64,000 bases of DNA from Paramixta manurensis (GCF_013285385.1 NZ_CP054212.1:744001-808000), one strand, 5' to 3'. Counted from the first letter of the stretch, positions 31,583-41,145 are shown. Notes: generated by a model from the letters alone, not told the origin. Numbers and translations: made by a program.

Positions 31583-33172
31583 ATGTCAAATGCTCCTTTT
31601 ATGCAAGAAGTGGCGCGTCGCCGCACTTTTGCCATTATTTCGCACCCCGATGCCGGTAAAACCACCATCACCGAGAAAGTGTTGCTGTTCGGGCAGGCTA
31701 TCCAGACTGCCGGTACGGTAAAAGGCCGTGGCTCTAATCAACATGCAAAGTCAGACTGGATGGAGATGGAGAAGCAGCGCGGTATCTCTATTACTACCTC
31801 GGTAATGCAGTTTCCCTACCGTGAAAGTCTGGTCAACCTGCTGGATACCCCAGGCCATGAAGACTTCTCGGAAGATACTTACCGCACACTAACCGCAGTG
31901 GACTGCTGCCTGATGGTGATTGATGCGGCTAAAGGTGTTGAAGATCGTACCCGTAAGTTGATGGAAGTGACTCGCCTGCGTGACACGCCGATCCTCACCT
32001 TTATGAACAAGCTGGATCGCGATATTCGTGATCCGATGGAGTTGCTGGATGAGGTTGAAAGCGAGCTGAAGATCGCTTGTGCGCCTATCACTTGGCCGAT
32101 CGGCTGCGGTAAGTTGTTTAAAGGGGTTTACCATCTCTATAACGATGAAACCTACCTGTATCAGAGCGGCAAAGGCCACACTATCCAGGAAGTGCGTATT
32201 GTTAAAGGGCTGCATAATCCGGAGTTAGATAGCGCAGTGGGCGAAGATCTTGCCGCGCAACTGCGTGAAGAGCTGGAACTGGTGCAGGGCGCCTCGCATG
32301 AGTTTGAGCAGGAAGCGTTTCTGAACGGTGAGCTCTCGCCGGTCTTTTTCGGCACCGCGCTGGGTAACTTCGGCGTTGACCATATGCTGGATGGCCTGGT
32401 GTCTTGGGCGCCAACGCCGATGCCGCGTAAGACGGATGAGCGCACTGTTGAAGCGAAAGAAGAGAAGTTCACCGGCTTCGTGTTTAAAATTCAAGCCAAT
32501 ATGGACCCAAAACACCGTGACCGCGTGGCATTTATGCGTGTGGTGTCCGGCAAATATGAAAAAGGGATGAAGCTGCGCCAGGTGCGTACCGGTAAAGATG
32601 TGGTGATTGCCGATGCGTTAACCTTTATGGCGGGTGACCGCGCGCATGTTGAAGAGGCCTATCCGGGGGACATTATCGGGTTGCATAATCACGGCACCAT
32701 CCAGATTGGCGATACCTTTACCCAAGGTGAAAATATCAAATTCACCGGTATTCCTAACTTTGCGCCTGAACTGTTCCGTCGCATCCGACTGCGCGATCCA
32801 TTGAAGCAGAAACAACTGTTAAAAGGGCTGGTGCAACTCTCGGAAGAGGGGGCGGTGCAGGTGTTTCGCCCGGTGACCAATAACGATTTGATCGTTGGCG
32901 CGGTCGGGGTGCTACAGTTTGATGTGGTGGTGGCGCGTTTAAAAAGCGAATATAACGTTGAGGCTATTTATGAGTCGGTCAACGTCTCCACTGCCCGTTG
33001 GGTTGAATGTAATGATGCGAAGAAATTCGACGAGTTTCAGCGTAAAAATGAAGTTAACCTGGCGCTGGATGGCGGCGATAATCTGACCTATATCGCGCCG
33101 ACCATGGTTAACCTGAACATTACCCAGGAACGCTACCCTGACGTGGTGTTCCGCAAAACACGCGAGCACTAA
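31583..33172 (+). CDS. prfC: Peptide chain release factor 3 (RF3)
   Basis: 529 aa from ATG 31583, equal to the Escherichia coli length; the frame is open far upstream but that part is not coding. It is a translational GTPase that recycles RF1/RF2 from the ribosome. Visible motifs are G1 SHPDAGKTT, G3 DTPGHEDFSEDTY and G4 FMNKLDRD, followed by the family-specific HRDRVAFMRVVSGKYEKGMK. It starts the conserved prfC-osmY-ytjA-yjjU-yjjV block. A terminator follows directly. Confidence 0.97.
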   Translation: MSNAPFMQEVARRRTFAIISHPDAGKTTITEKVLLFGQAIQTAGTVKGRGSNQHAKSDWMEMEKQRGISITTSVMQFPYRESLVNLLDTPGHEDFSEDTYRTLTAVDCCLMVIDAAKGVEDRTRKLMEVTRLRDTPILTFMNKLDRDIRDPMELLDEVESELKIACAPITWPIGCGKLFKGVYHLYNDETYLYQSGKGHTIQEVRIVKGLHNPELDSAVGEDLAAQLREELELVQGASHEFEQEAFLNGELSPVFFGTALGNFGVDHMLDGLVSWAPTPMPRKTDERTVEAKEEKFTGFVFKIQANMDPKHRDRVAFMRVVSGKYEKGMKLRQVRTGKDVVIADALTFMAGDRAHVEEAYPGDIIGLHNHGTIQIGDTFTQGENIKFTGIPNFAPELFRRIRLRDPLKQKQLLKGLVQLSEEGAVQVFRPVTNNDLIVGAVGVLQFDVVVARLKSEYNVEAIYESVNVSTARWVECNDAKKFDEFQRKNEVNLALDGGDNLTYIAPTMVNLNITQERYPDVVFRKTREH

Positions 33173-33178
33173 TCGCGC

Positions 33179-33206
33179 CGGGCGGGAGCCTTCCCGCCCG
33201 TTTCTC
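33179..33206 (+). terminator. Rho-independent terminator of prfC
   Basis: 9-bp stem CGGGCGGGA / TCCCGCCCG (33179-33187 with 33192-33200), 4-nt loop, followed by TTTCTCTT. Confidence 0.8.
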
Positions 33207-33442
33207 TTCGCAACACCCCTCAGTTTGTTACAGACTCCTCTTAAAAACCCTTCATTTTTTCGCTTTTGCCTGTTTTTAAACCAAAAAAAGCTACCGAGTC
33301 CAGATTGTTGACTATGATTAAGCAGTCAGATGCACACAGTTCGGGCACAACGTACCGATTATGTCGGTTTTAATCCGTTACGCCGTTTGTAACGGTAACC
33401 CCCGCGGTTGCGGGAGGATAATCAGTGAGAAGGAAGATATCG

Positions 33443-34057
33443 ATGAACAAGACTACGATGGCAAAAACGTTGATGGCGGTAATGGTAGGTTCAGCGCTGT
33501 TGAGTGGTTCCGCATTGGCGGAGAGCACCATTATGCAGAAAGCACAGGCCACCGCCGACAATACCGGTTCGAAAATCGATAGCTCTATGAAAAAAGTCGA
33601 TGGCTTTATGGATGACAGCACGGTTACTGCCAAAGCGAAAGCGGCATTAGTTGATGATGCTGCGATTAAAAGTACCGACATCTCAGTGAACACCCATCAA
33701 GGCGTGGTGACGTTAAGTGGCTTTGTCACCTCTCAGGACCAGGCGGAAAAAGCGGTTGCCTTGGTGAAAAACGTGCAGGGCGTGAAATCCGTGAGTGACA
33801 AACTGCACGTTAAAGACGGTAAAAATGCCTCAATGAAGGGGTATGCAGGAGACGCGGCAACGACCAGTGAAATTAAAGCTAAACTATTAGCTGATGACAT
33901 CGTGCCGTCGCGTAAGGTGAAAGTGGAAACCAATGATGGCGTGGTTCAGCTTTCCGGCTCGGTAGATAGTCAAGCGCAGTCATCGCGTGCGGAAGGAATC
34001 GCTAAAGCGATTGAAGGTGTGAAGAGCGTTAAGAACGATCTAAGCGTTAAACAGTAA
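33443..34057 (+). CDS. osmY: Periplasmic osmotic-stress protein OsmY
   Basis: 204 aa from ATG 33443 (AGGAAG upstream; the in-frame codon at 33425 lies before the ribosome binding site). A signal peptide ends at SGSALAE. Two BON domains follow: KAALVDDAAIKSTDISV to VSDKLHVKDG and KAKLLADDIVPSRKVKVETN to VKNDLSVKQ. OsmY is a periplasmic chaperone-like protein induced by RpoS under osmotic stress and in stationary phase. The 270-bp upstream region includes CGTTA-N9-TAACG and CCCGC-GGTT-GCGGG inverted repeats in the leader. Confidence 0.95.
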   Translation: MNKTTMAKTLMAVMVGSALLSGSALAESTIMQKAQATADNTGSKIDSSMKKVDGFMDDSTVTAKAKAALVDDAAIKSTDISVNTHQGVVTLSGFVTSQDQAEKAVALVKNVQGVKSVSDKLHVKDGKNASMKGYAGDAATTSEIKAKLLADDIVPSRKVKVETNDGVVQLSGSVDSQAQSSRAEGIAKAIEGVKSVKNDLSVKQ

Positions 34058-34189
34058 GGTGATGAGTGACGCCGAACTTTTAGGCATCACCTTGATCCGT
34101 AAAAGAGAGAAGGTTCACGGGGTGGTTTTTTTCCGTTGAATTGAATGAGACACGCAGTTCGATTTTTCACTATGGTAAAGGAGAGGCTT

Positions 34190-34351
34190 ATGTTCCGTTG
34201 GGGCATTATATTTCTTGTGATCGCGCTGATCGCAGCAGCATTAGGTTTTGGTGGTTTGGCTGGTACCGCAGCATGGGCGGCAAAAATTGTCTTCGTTGTT
34301 GGTATTATACTGTTCCTCATCAGCCTGTTTACCGGGCGTAAACGACCCTAG
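34190..34351 (+). CDS. ytjA: Small inner-membrane protein YtjA (DUF1328)
   Basis: 53 aa from ATG 34190, with GGAGAGG just before it; the longer frame from 34145 is not supported. It is two hydrophobic helices (RWGIIFLVIALIAAALGFGG and KIVFVVGIILFLISLF) with a basic end GRKRP, nearly the same as the E. coli protein. The function is unknown; it follows osmY as in E. coli. Confidence 0.9.
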   Translation: MFRWGIIFLVIALIAAALGFGGLAGTAAWAAKIVFVVGIILFLISLFTGRKRP

Positions 34352-34392
34352 ATCGGATTGCTAATCTGATTCACGTTGTACGGAGGCCAGTC

Positions 34393-34578
34393 ATGAATAG
34401 CGACATTGTTGTTGGCAAATGGAAACAATTAAAAGGCCAAATGACGCAGTGGTGGGCAGAATGGTTTGATGATGATTCTGCCTGGATGACAGGGAACAAT
34501 GACTGGCTCTCCGGGATCCTGCAAGAGGATTACGGAAAACGGCAAGAAGGGGTATCCTCAGAAGAAACACCACACTGA
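34393..34578 (+). CDS. CsbD-family stress protein (YjbJ-like)
   Basis: 61 aa. VVGKWKQLKGQMTQWWAEWF and the ILQEDYGKRQE end follow the CsbD/YjbJ pattern of small hydrophilic stress proteins. It has a CGGAGG ribosome binding site and ends 10 bases before yjjU, which suggests co-transcription. This gene is not part of the E. coli osmY-yjjU interval as I know it, so it is a local addition. Confidence 0.8.
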   Translation: MNSDIVVGKWKQLKGQMTQWWAEWFDDDSAWMTGNNDWLSGILQEDYGKRQEGVSSEETPH

Positions 34579-34588
34579 GGATCGCCGG

Positions 34589-35659
34589 TTGGGTACACGT
34601 ATTCCTGTCACGCTCGGTACTATCGAGCCACTTGCACTGAAGCCTTTCCGGCCAGGGAAAATTGCCCTGGTCTGTGAAGGCGGCGGCCAACGCGGTATTT
34701 TTACCGCTGGCGTGCTGGATGAATTCCAGCGTGCGCAATTCAATCCCTTTCATCTGATGTTTGGCACCTCTGCCGGTGCGCAAAATCTCTCGGCTTATGT
34801 TTGTGGGCAAATGGGCTACGCCCGCCGTGTGATTACGCGTTACACCACCAATAAACTATTTTTTGATCCGTTACGCTTTGTGCGTGGCGGGCATCTTATC
34901 GATCTTGATTGGTTGATAGAGATCACTTCGCAAGAGTTCCCGCTCTCCATAGCTAAGGCCGAAACGCTATTTGCCGCCGGGAAAGAGTTCTATATGTGTG
35001 CTTGTCGCAGCGATGATTACACGCCTGGCTATTTCGCGCCAACGGCCGATACCTGGCTCAATATCATTAAAGCTTCAAGCGCGATTCCGGGCTTTTATCG
35101 TCCCGGCGTCGAGTTGGACGGTATTGGTTACCTTGATGGCGGCATCAGCGATGCGATTCCGGTGCGCGAAGCGGCACGGCGCGGCGCAGATACTATTGTG
35201 GTGATCCGTACCGTGCCTTCGCAAATGTATTACACGCCGCAATGGGTAAAGCGCATGGAGCGCTGGTTGGGTGAAAGTGCGCTACAGCCGCTGGTCAACA
35301 TCCTGCAATTGCATGAGAAGAGCTATCACGAGATCCAGCAATTTATTGAGCAGCCGCCGGGGCGGCTGCGTATTATTGAAATTTATCCGCCCAAACCGCT
35401 CGCCAGTAGCGTACTGGGTAGCCGTATTGCATCACTGAATCAGGATTATCACTTAGGGCGTCGTTGTGGGCGCTATTTCCTCGCGACTTTAGGGCAATGG
35501 CTGAGTGAGGGCGATCGCGAGTCGTTTATCCGCCATCATCCGATTACGCCGCCCGCGCCGGTTGCGAATGAGCCGGACAGCGCCCCGATTATCCTCGACC
35601 CGGTAGCGGGTGATATTGTGGGCAATGATGCAAATTATGATGAAGATTCACTGGCATGA
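34589..35659 (+). CDS. yjjU: Patatin-like phospholipase family protein YjjU
   Basis: 356 aa from TTG 34589 (LGTRIPVTLG), chosen because TGAGGA lies just upstream, the preceding gene ends at 34578 and the E. coli protein begins at the same point. Patatin motifs: oxyanion loop CEGGGQRGIF, nucleophile FGTSAGAQN (G-x-S-x-G) and the Asp in DGGISDAIPV. It is predicted to be a serine acyl hydrolase of the cytoplasmic side; the substrate is unknown. It overlaps yjjV by 4 bases. Confidence 0.93.
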   Translation: MGTRIPVTLGTIEPLALKPFRPGKIALVCEGGGQRGIFTAGVLDEFQRAQFNPFHLMFGTSAGAQNLSAYVCGQMGYARRVITRYTTNKLFFDPLRFVRGGHLIDLDWLIEITSQEFPLSIAKAETLFAAGKEFYMCACRSDDYTPGYFAPTADTWLNIIKASSAIPGFYRPGVELDGIGYLDGGISDAIPVREAARRGADTIVVIRTVPSQMYYTPQWVKRMERWLGESALQPLVNILQLHEKSYHEIQQFIEQPPGRLRIIEIYPPKPLASSVLGSRIASLNQDYHLGRRCGRYFLATLGQWLSEGDRESFIRHHPITPPAPVANEPDSAPIILDPVAGDIVGNDANYDEDSLA

Positions 35660-36426
35660 CCTTTGTCGATACCCACTGCCATTTTGACTTCCCGCCATTT
35701 AGCGGGGATGAAGCAGCCAGCCTGGCGCAAGCACAGCAGGCTGGCGTCGAGAAGGTTATCGTACCTGCGGTGGATGCCTCGCGTTTTCAAACTGTGCTGT
35801 CGTTAGCGGAACAACATGCGCCGCTGTATGCTGCGCTTGGTCTGCACCCAATGGCGGTTGCCGTCCATAATGATGCCAGCCTGGCGTTACTGGAGCAGCA
35901 TCTACGGCAGGGTTCAGAAAAGCTGGTGGCGATTGGTGAGATCGGGCTTGATCTGTATATGGAAAATCCGCTGTTTGAAAAACAACAGGCCTTGCTGGAT
36001 GCCCAACTGCGTCTGGCGCGCGAGTACCAGTTGCCGGTGATTCTGCATTCACGGCGCACGCACGATAAATTAGCCATGCATTTACGTCGTATCGAGGTGC
36101 CTCGTCGTGGCGTGGTGCACGGTTTTGCCGGGAGCTTACAGCAGGCGCAGGCATTTATTGATGCCGGTTATGCGATTGGCGTCGGTGGGACTATCACCTA
36201 TCCGCGCGCTACTAAAACCCGCACCACTATCGCTAAGCTCCCTCTGTCCGCCTTATTACTGGAAACCGATGCGCCAGACATGCCACTCAACGGTTTTCAG
36301 GGGCAACCCAATCGACCCGAGCGCATCCGTAACGTTTGGCAGATATTATGCGAACTGCGTACGGAAACACCGGAAACGCTGGCGAATGCGCTGCGTGAAA
36401 ATACGCGCCGGGTATTTGCTCTGTAG
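35656..36426 (+). CDS. yjjV: TatD-family metal-dependent hydrolase YjjV
   Basis: 256 aa TIM-barrel metallohydrolase. The opening FVDTHCHFDF supplies the H-x-H metal ligands; IGEIGLDLY, VILHSRRTHDKL and LLETDAPDMPL complete the TatD signature. Family members act as 3'-5' nucleases in DNA repair or quality control, but the role of YjjV itself is not settled. It starts in an ATGA overlap with yjjU. The yjjW-yjjI genes that follow in E. coli are absent; the deo promoter region comes next. Confidence 0.93.
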   Translation: MTFVDTHCHFDFPPFSGDEAASLAQAQQAGVEKVIVPAVDASRFQTVLSLAEQHAPLYAALGLHPMAVAVHNDASLALLEQHLRQGSEKLVAIGEIGLDLYMENPLFEKQQALLDAQLRLAREYQLPVILHSRRTHDKLAMHLRRIEVPRRGVVHGFAGSLQQAQAFIDAGYAIGVGGTITYPRATKTRTTIAKLPLSALLLETDAPDMPLNGFQGQPNRPERIRNVWQILCELRTETPETLANALRENTRRVFAL

Positions 36427-36497
36427 GCGTATTTCCTCGCTTACCTCTCCTTTTTTTCATCTTGATGCATTTTTCCCTATGACGCTGGCTGAATAAT

Positions 36498-36513
36498 GTT
36501 AGAATTATAACAT
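36498..36513 (+). promoter_or_regulatory. DeoR-type operator, upstream (deoP1-like)
   Basis: TGTTAGAATTATAACA differs at one base from the palindromic DeoR operator TGTTAGAATTCTAACA. It lies about 300 bases before deoC in a 379-bp gene-free region, the position of O1 at deoP1 in E. coli. Looping between this and the second site is the known mode of DeoR repression. Confidence 0.8.
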
Positions 36514-36578
36514 TATCGTGATAGCCGATTATCATCTGCCCTAACGGTGTCGTCTGGCCCGCACGGGCAGCGATTAAA

Positions 36579-36594
36579 TGTGATGTTAGTCACG
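36579..36594 (+). promoter_or_regulatory. CRP site 1 of the deo promoter region
   Basis: TGTGA-TGTTAG-TCACG, one base from the ideal TGTGA-N6-TCACA. It lies between the two DeoR operators, where CRP and CytR act at deoP2 in E. coli. Confidence 0.75.
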
Positions 36595-36631
36595 ATTGGT
36601 TTTTAGTATCGACAGCTGTTTCTTAATTAAA

Positions 36632-36647
36632 TGTGATTGTGAGCACG
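36632..36647 (+). promoter_or_regulatory. CRP site 2 of the deo promoter region
   Basis: TGTGA-TTGTGA-GCACG, a good half-site plus a weaker one, 53 bases after site 1. Tandem CRP sites with this spacing are the layout used with CytR at deoP2. Confidence 0.7.
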
Positions 36648-36666
36648 GTAATGGGGGCGGGCAAAA

Positions 36667-36682
36667 CGTTAGAATAGTAACA
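36667..36682 (+). promoter_or_regulatory. DeoR-type operator, downstream (deoP2-like)
   Basis: CGTTAGAATAGTAACA matches the operator palindrome at 13 of 16 positions and lies 124 bases before deoC. Together with 36498-36513 it forms the operator pair expected for the deo operon. Confidence 0.7.
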
Positions 36683-36805
36683 TTCTGGCGAGTTAGCTCG
36701 CTTTTCGCGGTGAGATGGATCTCAACGACTCTTCATGGAACCAAGGCCTCGTGTTGAGTATCCCATTGTTGGAAAGCTCACTGAAATTGTTTACCGGAGA
36801 GTACC

Positions 36806-37585
36806 ATGACTGATGTTACCGCTGCGGCGCTGCGCGCGCTCAAATTGATGGATCTGACGACTTTGAATGATGATGACACCGACGCGAAAGTGATTGCGTT
36901 GTGCCATCAGGCCAAATCCCCCGCAGGCAATACTGCGGCTATCTGTATCTATCCTCGTTTTATTCCGGTGGCCCGCAAAGCCTTGCGTGAACAGGGAACG
37001 CCGGAGATTCGTATCGCGACCGTGACCAATTTTCCGCATGGCAATGATGATATTGATATTGCGTTGGCGGAGACGCGCGCCGCTATCGCCTATGGCGCCG
37101 ATGAGGTTGACGTGGTGTTTCCGTACCGCGCGTTGATTGCCGGTAATACGCAGGTGGGTTTTGAGCTGGTGAAAGCCTGTAAAGAAGCTTGTGCGCAAGC
37201 TAACGTGTTGCTGAAAGTGATTATTGAAACCGGTGAGTTAAAACAAGAAGCGTTGATTCGTCAGGCCTCTGAAATTGCGATTGAGGCTGGCGCCGATTTT
37301 ATTAAAACCTCTACCGGTAAGGTGCCGGTTAATGCGACGCCGGAAGTGGCGCAGATCATGATGAGCGTGATCCGGGATAAGGGTGTGCAGGCGAGCGTTG
37401 GTTTCAAACCGGCGGGCGGTGTGCGTACCGCTGATGATGCCGCACTCTATCTGAAACTGGCCGATGATATTCTCGGCAGTGAGTGGGCCGATGCGCGTCA
37501 TTTCCGTTTTGGCGCTTCCAGCCTGCTGGCGAGTTTGCTGAACGCGGCCGGTTACCAGAGCGCCGCCAGCGACAGTAAATACTAA
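36806..37585 (+). CDS. deoC: Deoxyribose-phosphate aldolase
   Basis: 259 aa class I aldolase that splits 2-deoxyribose-5-phosphate into glyceraldehyde-3-phosphate and acetaldehyde. The Schiff-base lysine lies in DFIKTSTGKVPVNATPE; VDVVFPYRALI and GFKPAGGVRTADDA are also typical. It has a CCGGAGAG ribosome binding site. It is the first gene of deoCABD and should also process deoxyribose-5-phosphate made by DeoK (51594), so the two deo clusters feed the same step. Confidence 0.97.
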   Translation: MTDVTAAALRALKLMDLTTLNDDDTDAKVIALCHQAKSPAGNTAAICIYPRFIPVARKALREQGTPEIRIATVTNFPHGNDDIDIALAETRAAIAYGADEVDVVFPYRALIAGNTQVGFELVKACKEACAQANVLLKVIIETGELKQEALIRQASEIAIEAGADFIKTSTGKVPVNATPEVAQIMMSVIRDKGVQASVGFKPAGGVRTADDAALYLKLADDILGSEWADARHFRFGASSLLASLLNAAGYQSAASDSKY

Positions 37586-37596
37586 TCTGCCACCCA

Positions 37597-37630
37597 GGTA
37601 AACGTTCATCCGACGCGGTGGGCGTTTACC
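37597..37630 (+). other. Inverted repeat between deoC and deoA
   Basis: GGTAAACG (37597-37604) pairs perfectly with CGTTTACC (37623-37630). No T-run follows. It could be a processing or stabilising hairpin in the deo mRNA. Confidence 0.4.
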
Positions 37631-37684
37631 GGGTTTGACCGACTTTTTCTCGCCTTGACCGATTCGATTAAACAGGGGGTTACC

Positions 37685-39007
37685 TTGTTTTTGCCACAAG
37701 AAATTATCCGTAAAAAACGTGACGGCCACGCATTAAAGGAAGACGAAATTCGTTTCTTTATTAATGGGGTACGTGACAACACCGTTTCCGAAGGCCAAAT
37801 CGCCGCGCTGGCGATGACCATCTGGTTCCATGATATGTCGTTGCCTGAACGTGTTGCGTTGACCATGGCGATGCGTGACTCTGGCAGCGTGTTGAACTGG
37901 GGCAGCCTCAATCTTAATGGGCCAGTGGTGGATAAACATTCAACCGGCGGCGTGGGGGATGTAACCTCGCTAATGCTAGGCCCGATGGTTGCGGCCTGCG
38001 GCGGCTATGTGCCGATGATTTCCGGGCGCGGTCTCGGTCATACCGGTGGAACGCTGGATAAACTGGAAGCGATTCCCGGCTTCGATATTTTCCCGAGCGA
38101 TGATGCCTTCCGCCGCATCATTAAAGAGGTTGGCGTGGCGATTATTGGGCAGACCAATTCGCTGGCGCCAGCGGACAAACGTTTTTATGCGACGCGCGAT
38201 ATTACCGCCACTGTTGATTCGATCCCGCTGATTACCGCCTCCATTTTGGCGAAAAAACTGGCCGAAGGGTTGGATGCGTTGGTGATGGACGTCAAAGTGG
38301 GATCGGGTGCGTTTATGCCAACCTTTGCGCAGTCAGAACAACTGGCGCAAGCGATTGTTGGCGTGGCAAATGGCGCAGGCTGTAAAACAACGGCCTTGCT
38401 CACCGATATGAATCAAGTGTTGGCCTCCAGCGCCGGTAATGCGCTGGAAGTCCGTGAAGCGGTGCAGTTCCTGACCGGCGTTTACCGTAATCCGCGGTTG
38501 TTAGAAGTGACGCTGGCGCTTTGTAGCGAAATGCTGCAATCCGGTGGGCTCGCGAAAGATGATGCCGATGCGCGCCGCCAACTCCAGGCGGTATTAGATA
38601 ACGGCAAGGCCGCCGAGGTGTTTGCCCGCATGGTCGCCGCTCAACAAGGGCCAGTCGATTTTATCGAAAAGCTCGATCATTACTTACCGGCGCCAATGCT
38701 GAGCAAAGCCGTTTACGCCGACCGTTCAGGGATTGTCAGTTCAATGGATACCCGCGCCTTGGGCATGGCGGTCGTCGCCATGGGCGGCGGGCGCCGCCGC
38801 GCCAGCGACACCATTGATTACAGTGTTGGGTTGAGCGAAATGGCGCAGTTAGGTGAGGTCGTCGATCAACAACGCCCACTGGCAGTGATTCATGCCGCCA
38901 CTGAAACGCAGTGGCAAGAGGCGGCACAGGCGGTGAAAGCGGCAGTAACGATAGGTGCCGAAGCCGCGCCAGAAACACCGGTTATCTATCGCAGAATTAC
39001 GCAATAA
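37685..39007 (+). CDS. deoA: Thymidine phosphorylase
   Basis: 440 aa from TTG 37685 (LFLPQEIIRKKRDGHALKED), the same length and start point as the E. coli enzyme; AGGGGG lies 8 bases upstream. The longer frame from 37655 is not supported. It converts thymidine and phosphate to thymine and deoxyribose-1-phosphate. The phosphate loop VDKHSTGGVGDVTSLML and the MDVKVGSGAFMP segment are intact. It is the second gene of the operon; the unusual TTG start may hold down its level. Confidence 0.96.
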   Translation: MFLPQEIIRKKRDGHALKEDEIRFFINGVRDNTVSEGQIAALAMTIWFHDMSLPERVALTMAMRDSGSVLNWGSLNLNGPVVDKHSTGGVGDVTSLMLGPMVAACGGYVPMISGRGLGHTGGTLDKLEAIPGFDIFPSDDAFRRIIKEVGVAIIGQTNSLAPADKRFYATRDITATVDSIPLITASILAKKLAEGLDALVMDVKVGSGAFMPTFAQSEQLAQAIVGVANGAGCKTTALLTDMNQVLASSAGNALEVREAVQFLTGVYRNPRLLEVTLALCSEMLQSGGLAKDDADARRQLQAVLDNGKAAEVFARMVAAQQGPVDFIEKLDHYLPAPMLSKAVYADRSGIVSSMDTRALGMAVVAMGGGRRRASDTIDYSVGLSEMAQLGEVVDQQRPLAVIHAATETQWQEAAQAVKAAVTIGAEAAPETPVIYRRITQ

Positions 39008-39125
39008 GCGTCATCTGGTCGTCATTCTTTCGCTCAGCGCCTACCCGCAACGCGAATGATTTAGGGTATACTGTTCTGATCGCTTTTTTTTAAATTCTCA
39101 TCGCGTTTACGCGCAGGAGACTTGC

Positions 39126-40349
39126 ATGAAACGTGCATTTATCATGGTGTTGGATTCCTTCGGGATCGGCGCCAGTAAGGACGCCGACACGTTCGGCGAT
39201 AAAGGCTCAGATACGCTCGGTCACATTGCTGAAGCGTGTTTTAACGGTGAGGCGGATAAAGGCCGTAAAGGCCCGCTAAACCTGCCGAATTTGACCGCGT
39301 TAGGTTTGGGGAAAGCGGCGGAAGAATCCACCGGTAAATTCCCGCCGGGGCTGGATAAAAATGCCGAAATTATCGGTGCTTATGCTTACGCCAGCGAACT
39401 CTCATCCGGTAAAGATACCCCGTCAGGGCACTGGGAAATCGCCGGAGTGCCGGTACTGTTTGATTGGGGCTACTTTAGCGACAAAGAGAACAGCTTCCCA
39501 CAAGAACTGCTGGATAAATTAGTCGAACGCGCCGGTTTGCCGGGTTACCTCGGTAACTGCCACTCCTCCGGTACCGTGATCCTCGATCAGTTGGGTGAGG
39601 AGCATATGAAAACCGGCAAGCCGATTTTTTACACCTCGGCGGATTCGGTGTTCCAGATTGCCTGCCACGAAGAAACGTTCGGGCTTGATCGTTTGTATGA
39701 GCTGTGTGAGATTGCGCGTGAAGAGCTGACCGAAGGCGGCTACAACATTGGCCGCGTTATTGCGCGCCCGTTTGTTGGCGATAAACCCGGTCACTTTGAA
39801 CGTACCGGTAACCGTCACGATCTGGCGGTTGAGCCGCCGTCTCCTACCATCCTGAAAAAGCTGGTGGATGAGCAAAATGGCGAAGTGATTTCGGTTGGTA
39901 AGATCGCGGATATTTACGCACAAGTGGGTATCACCAAAAAAGTGAAAGCCACCGGGTTAGATGCGTTGTTCGATGCGACAATCAAAGAGATGGCGTCGGC
40001 GCCGGATAATTCGATTGTTTTCACCAACTTTGTGGATTTTGACTCCGCGTGGGGCCATCGTCGCGATGTTGCCGGTTACGCTGGTGGGCTGGAGTTGTTC
40101 GACCGTCGTTTACCAGAACTGATGGCGCTGGTGAAAGAGGGCGATATTCTGATTCTGACTGCCGATCACGGTTGCGATCCCACTTGGCAGGGTACCGATC
40201 ATACGCGCGAGCATATTCCGGTACTGATCTACGGCCCACAGGTGAAACCAGGTTCGCTGGGTTACCGTGATACCTTTGCCGACATCGGCCAGACGGTGGC
40301 GAAATATTTTGGCCTTTCCGCTATGGAATACGGCAAAAGCATGCTGTAA
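39126..40349 (+). CDS. deoB: Phosphopentomutase
   Basis: 407 aa alkaline-phosphatase-superfamily enzyme that interconverts (deoxy)ribose-1- and -5-phosphate. The N-terminal MVLDSFGIGAS and the C-terminal LTADHGCDPTWQGTDHTRE carry the metal ligands; GKDTPSGHWEIAG contains the phosphorylated Thr. It links the products of DeoA and DeoD to DeoC. The ribosome binding site is CAGGAG. Confidence 0.97.
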   Translation: MKRAFIMVLDSFGIGASKDADTFGDKGSDTLGHIAEACFNGEADKGRKGPLNLPNLTALGLGKAAEESTGKFPPGLDKNAEIIGAYAYASELSSGKDTPSGHWEIAGVPVLFDWGYFSDKENSFPQELLDKLVERAGLPGYLGNCHSSGTVILDQLGEEHMKTGKPIFYTSADSVFQIACHEETFGLDRLYELCEIAREELTEGGYNIGRVIARPFVGDKPGHFERTGNRHDLAVEPPSPTILKKLVDEQNGEVISVGKIADIYAQVGITKKVKATGLDALFDATIKEMASAPDNSIVFTNFVDFDSAWGHRRDVAGYAGGLELFDRRLPELMALVKEGDILILTADHGCDPTWQGTDHTREHIPVLIYGPQVKPGSLGYRDTFADIGQTVAKYFGLSAMEYGKSML

Positions 40350-40419
40350 CGCGGTATGCATTTCTCTTTTTCGGGGCCGTTAAATCCGGCTCCGACATTT
40401 ATCTTCAAGGAATAACATT

Positions 40420-41145
40420 ATGGCAACGCCTCATATTAACGCTGAACTCGGTGATTTCGCGGACGTGGTACTGATGCCGGGCGATCCGTTGCGCGCCAAA
40501 CATATCGCGGAAAACTTTTTAGAGAACGCGGTCGAAGTGAATAACGTGCGTGGCATGCTGGGTTTTACCGGAACCTATAAAGGCCGTAAGATCTCGGTGA
40601 TGGGCCACGGCATGGGGATCCCATCCTGCTCCATTTATGCGCGTGAGCTGATTGTGGACTTTGGCGTGAAGAAGATTATTCGCGTGGGTTCCTGTGGCGC
40701 GGTGCGGGATGACGTTAAGCTGCGTGATGTGGTGATTGGCATGGGCGCCTGTACCGATTCGAAAGTGAACCGTCTGCGTTTTAAAGACCATGATTTTGCG
40801 GCGATTGCCGATTTCGATATGGTGCGTAACGCAGTCGATGCGGCGGCGGCACAGAATATTCCGGCGCGCGTAGGTAATATTTTCTCCGCTGATTTGTTCT
40901 ACACGCCAGATGCCGATATGTTTCAGGTGATGAAGAAGTACGGAATTTTGGGCGTAGAAATGGAAGCTGCCGGGATTTATGGCGTGGTTGCCGAGTTGCA
41001 GGAGGAGTACGGTTGTAAGGCGTTGACCATTTGTACCGTTTCCGATCATATTCTGCGTCATGAAGCGACGACCGCCGCCGAGCGTCAGACGACGTTCAGC
41101 GAAATGATCCATATTGCGTTGGAGTCCGTGCTGTTGGGCGATTAA
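40420..41145 (+). CDS. deoD: Purine nucleoside phosphorylase
   Basis: 241 aa, two residues longer than the usual 239. It is a hexameric-type enzyme that cleaves purine (deoxy)nucleosides to base and pentose-1-phosphate. GDPLRAKHIAENFLENAVEV, GMGIPSCSIYARELI and VSDHILRHEATTAAERQTTF are characteristic. It is the last gene of deoCABD. A 6-bp inverted repeat (41150-41166, CTCGCC/GGCGAG) follows without a T-run, before the convergent smp gene. Confidence 0.97.
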   Translation: MATPHINAELGDFADVVLMPGDPLRAKHIAENFLENAVEVNNVRGMLGFTGTYKGRKISVMGHGMGIPSCSIYARELIVDFGVKKIIRVGSCGAVRDDVKLRDVVIGMGACTDSKVNRLRFKDHDFAAIADFDMVRNAVDAAAAQNIPARVGNIFSADLFYTPDADMFQVMKKYGILGVEMEAAGIYGVVAELQEEYGCKALTICTVSDHILRHEATTAAERQTTFSEMIHIALESVLLGD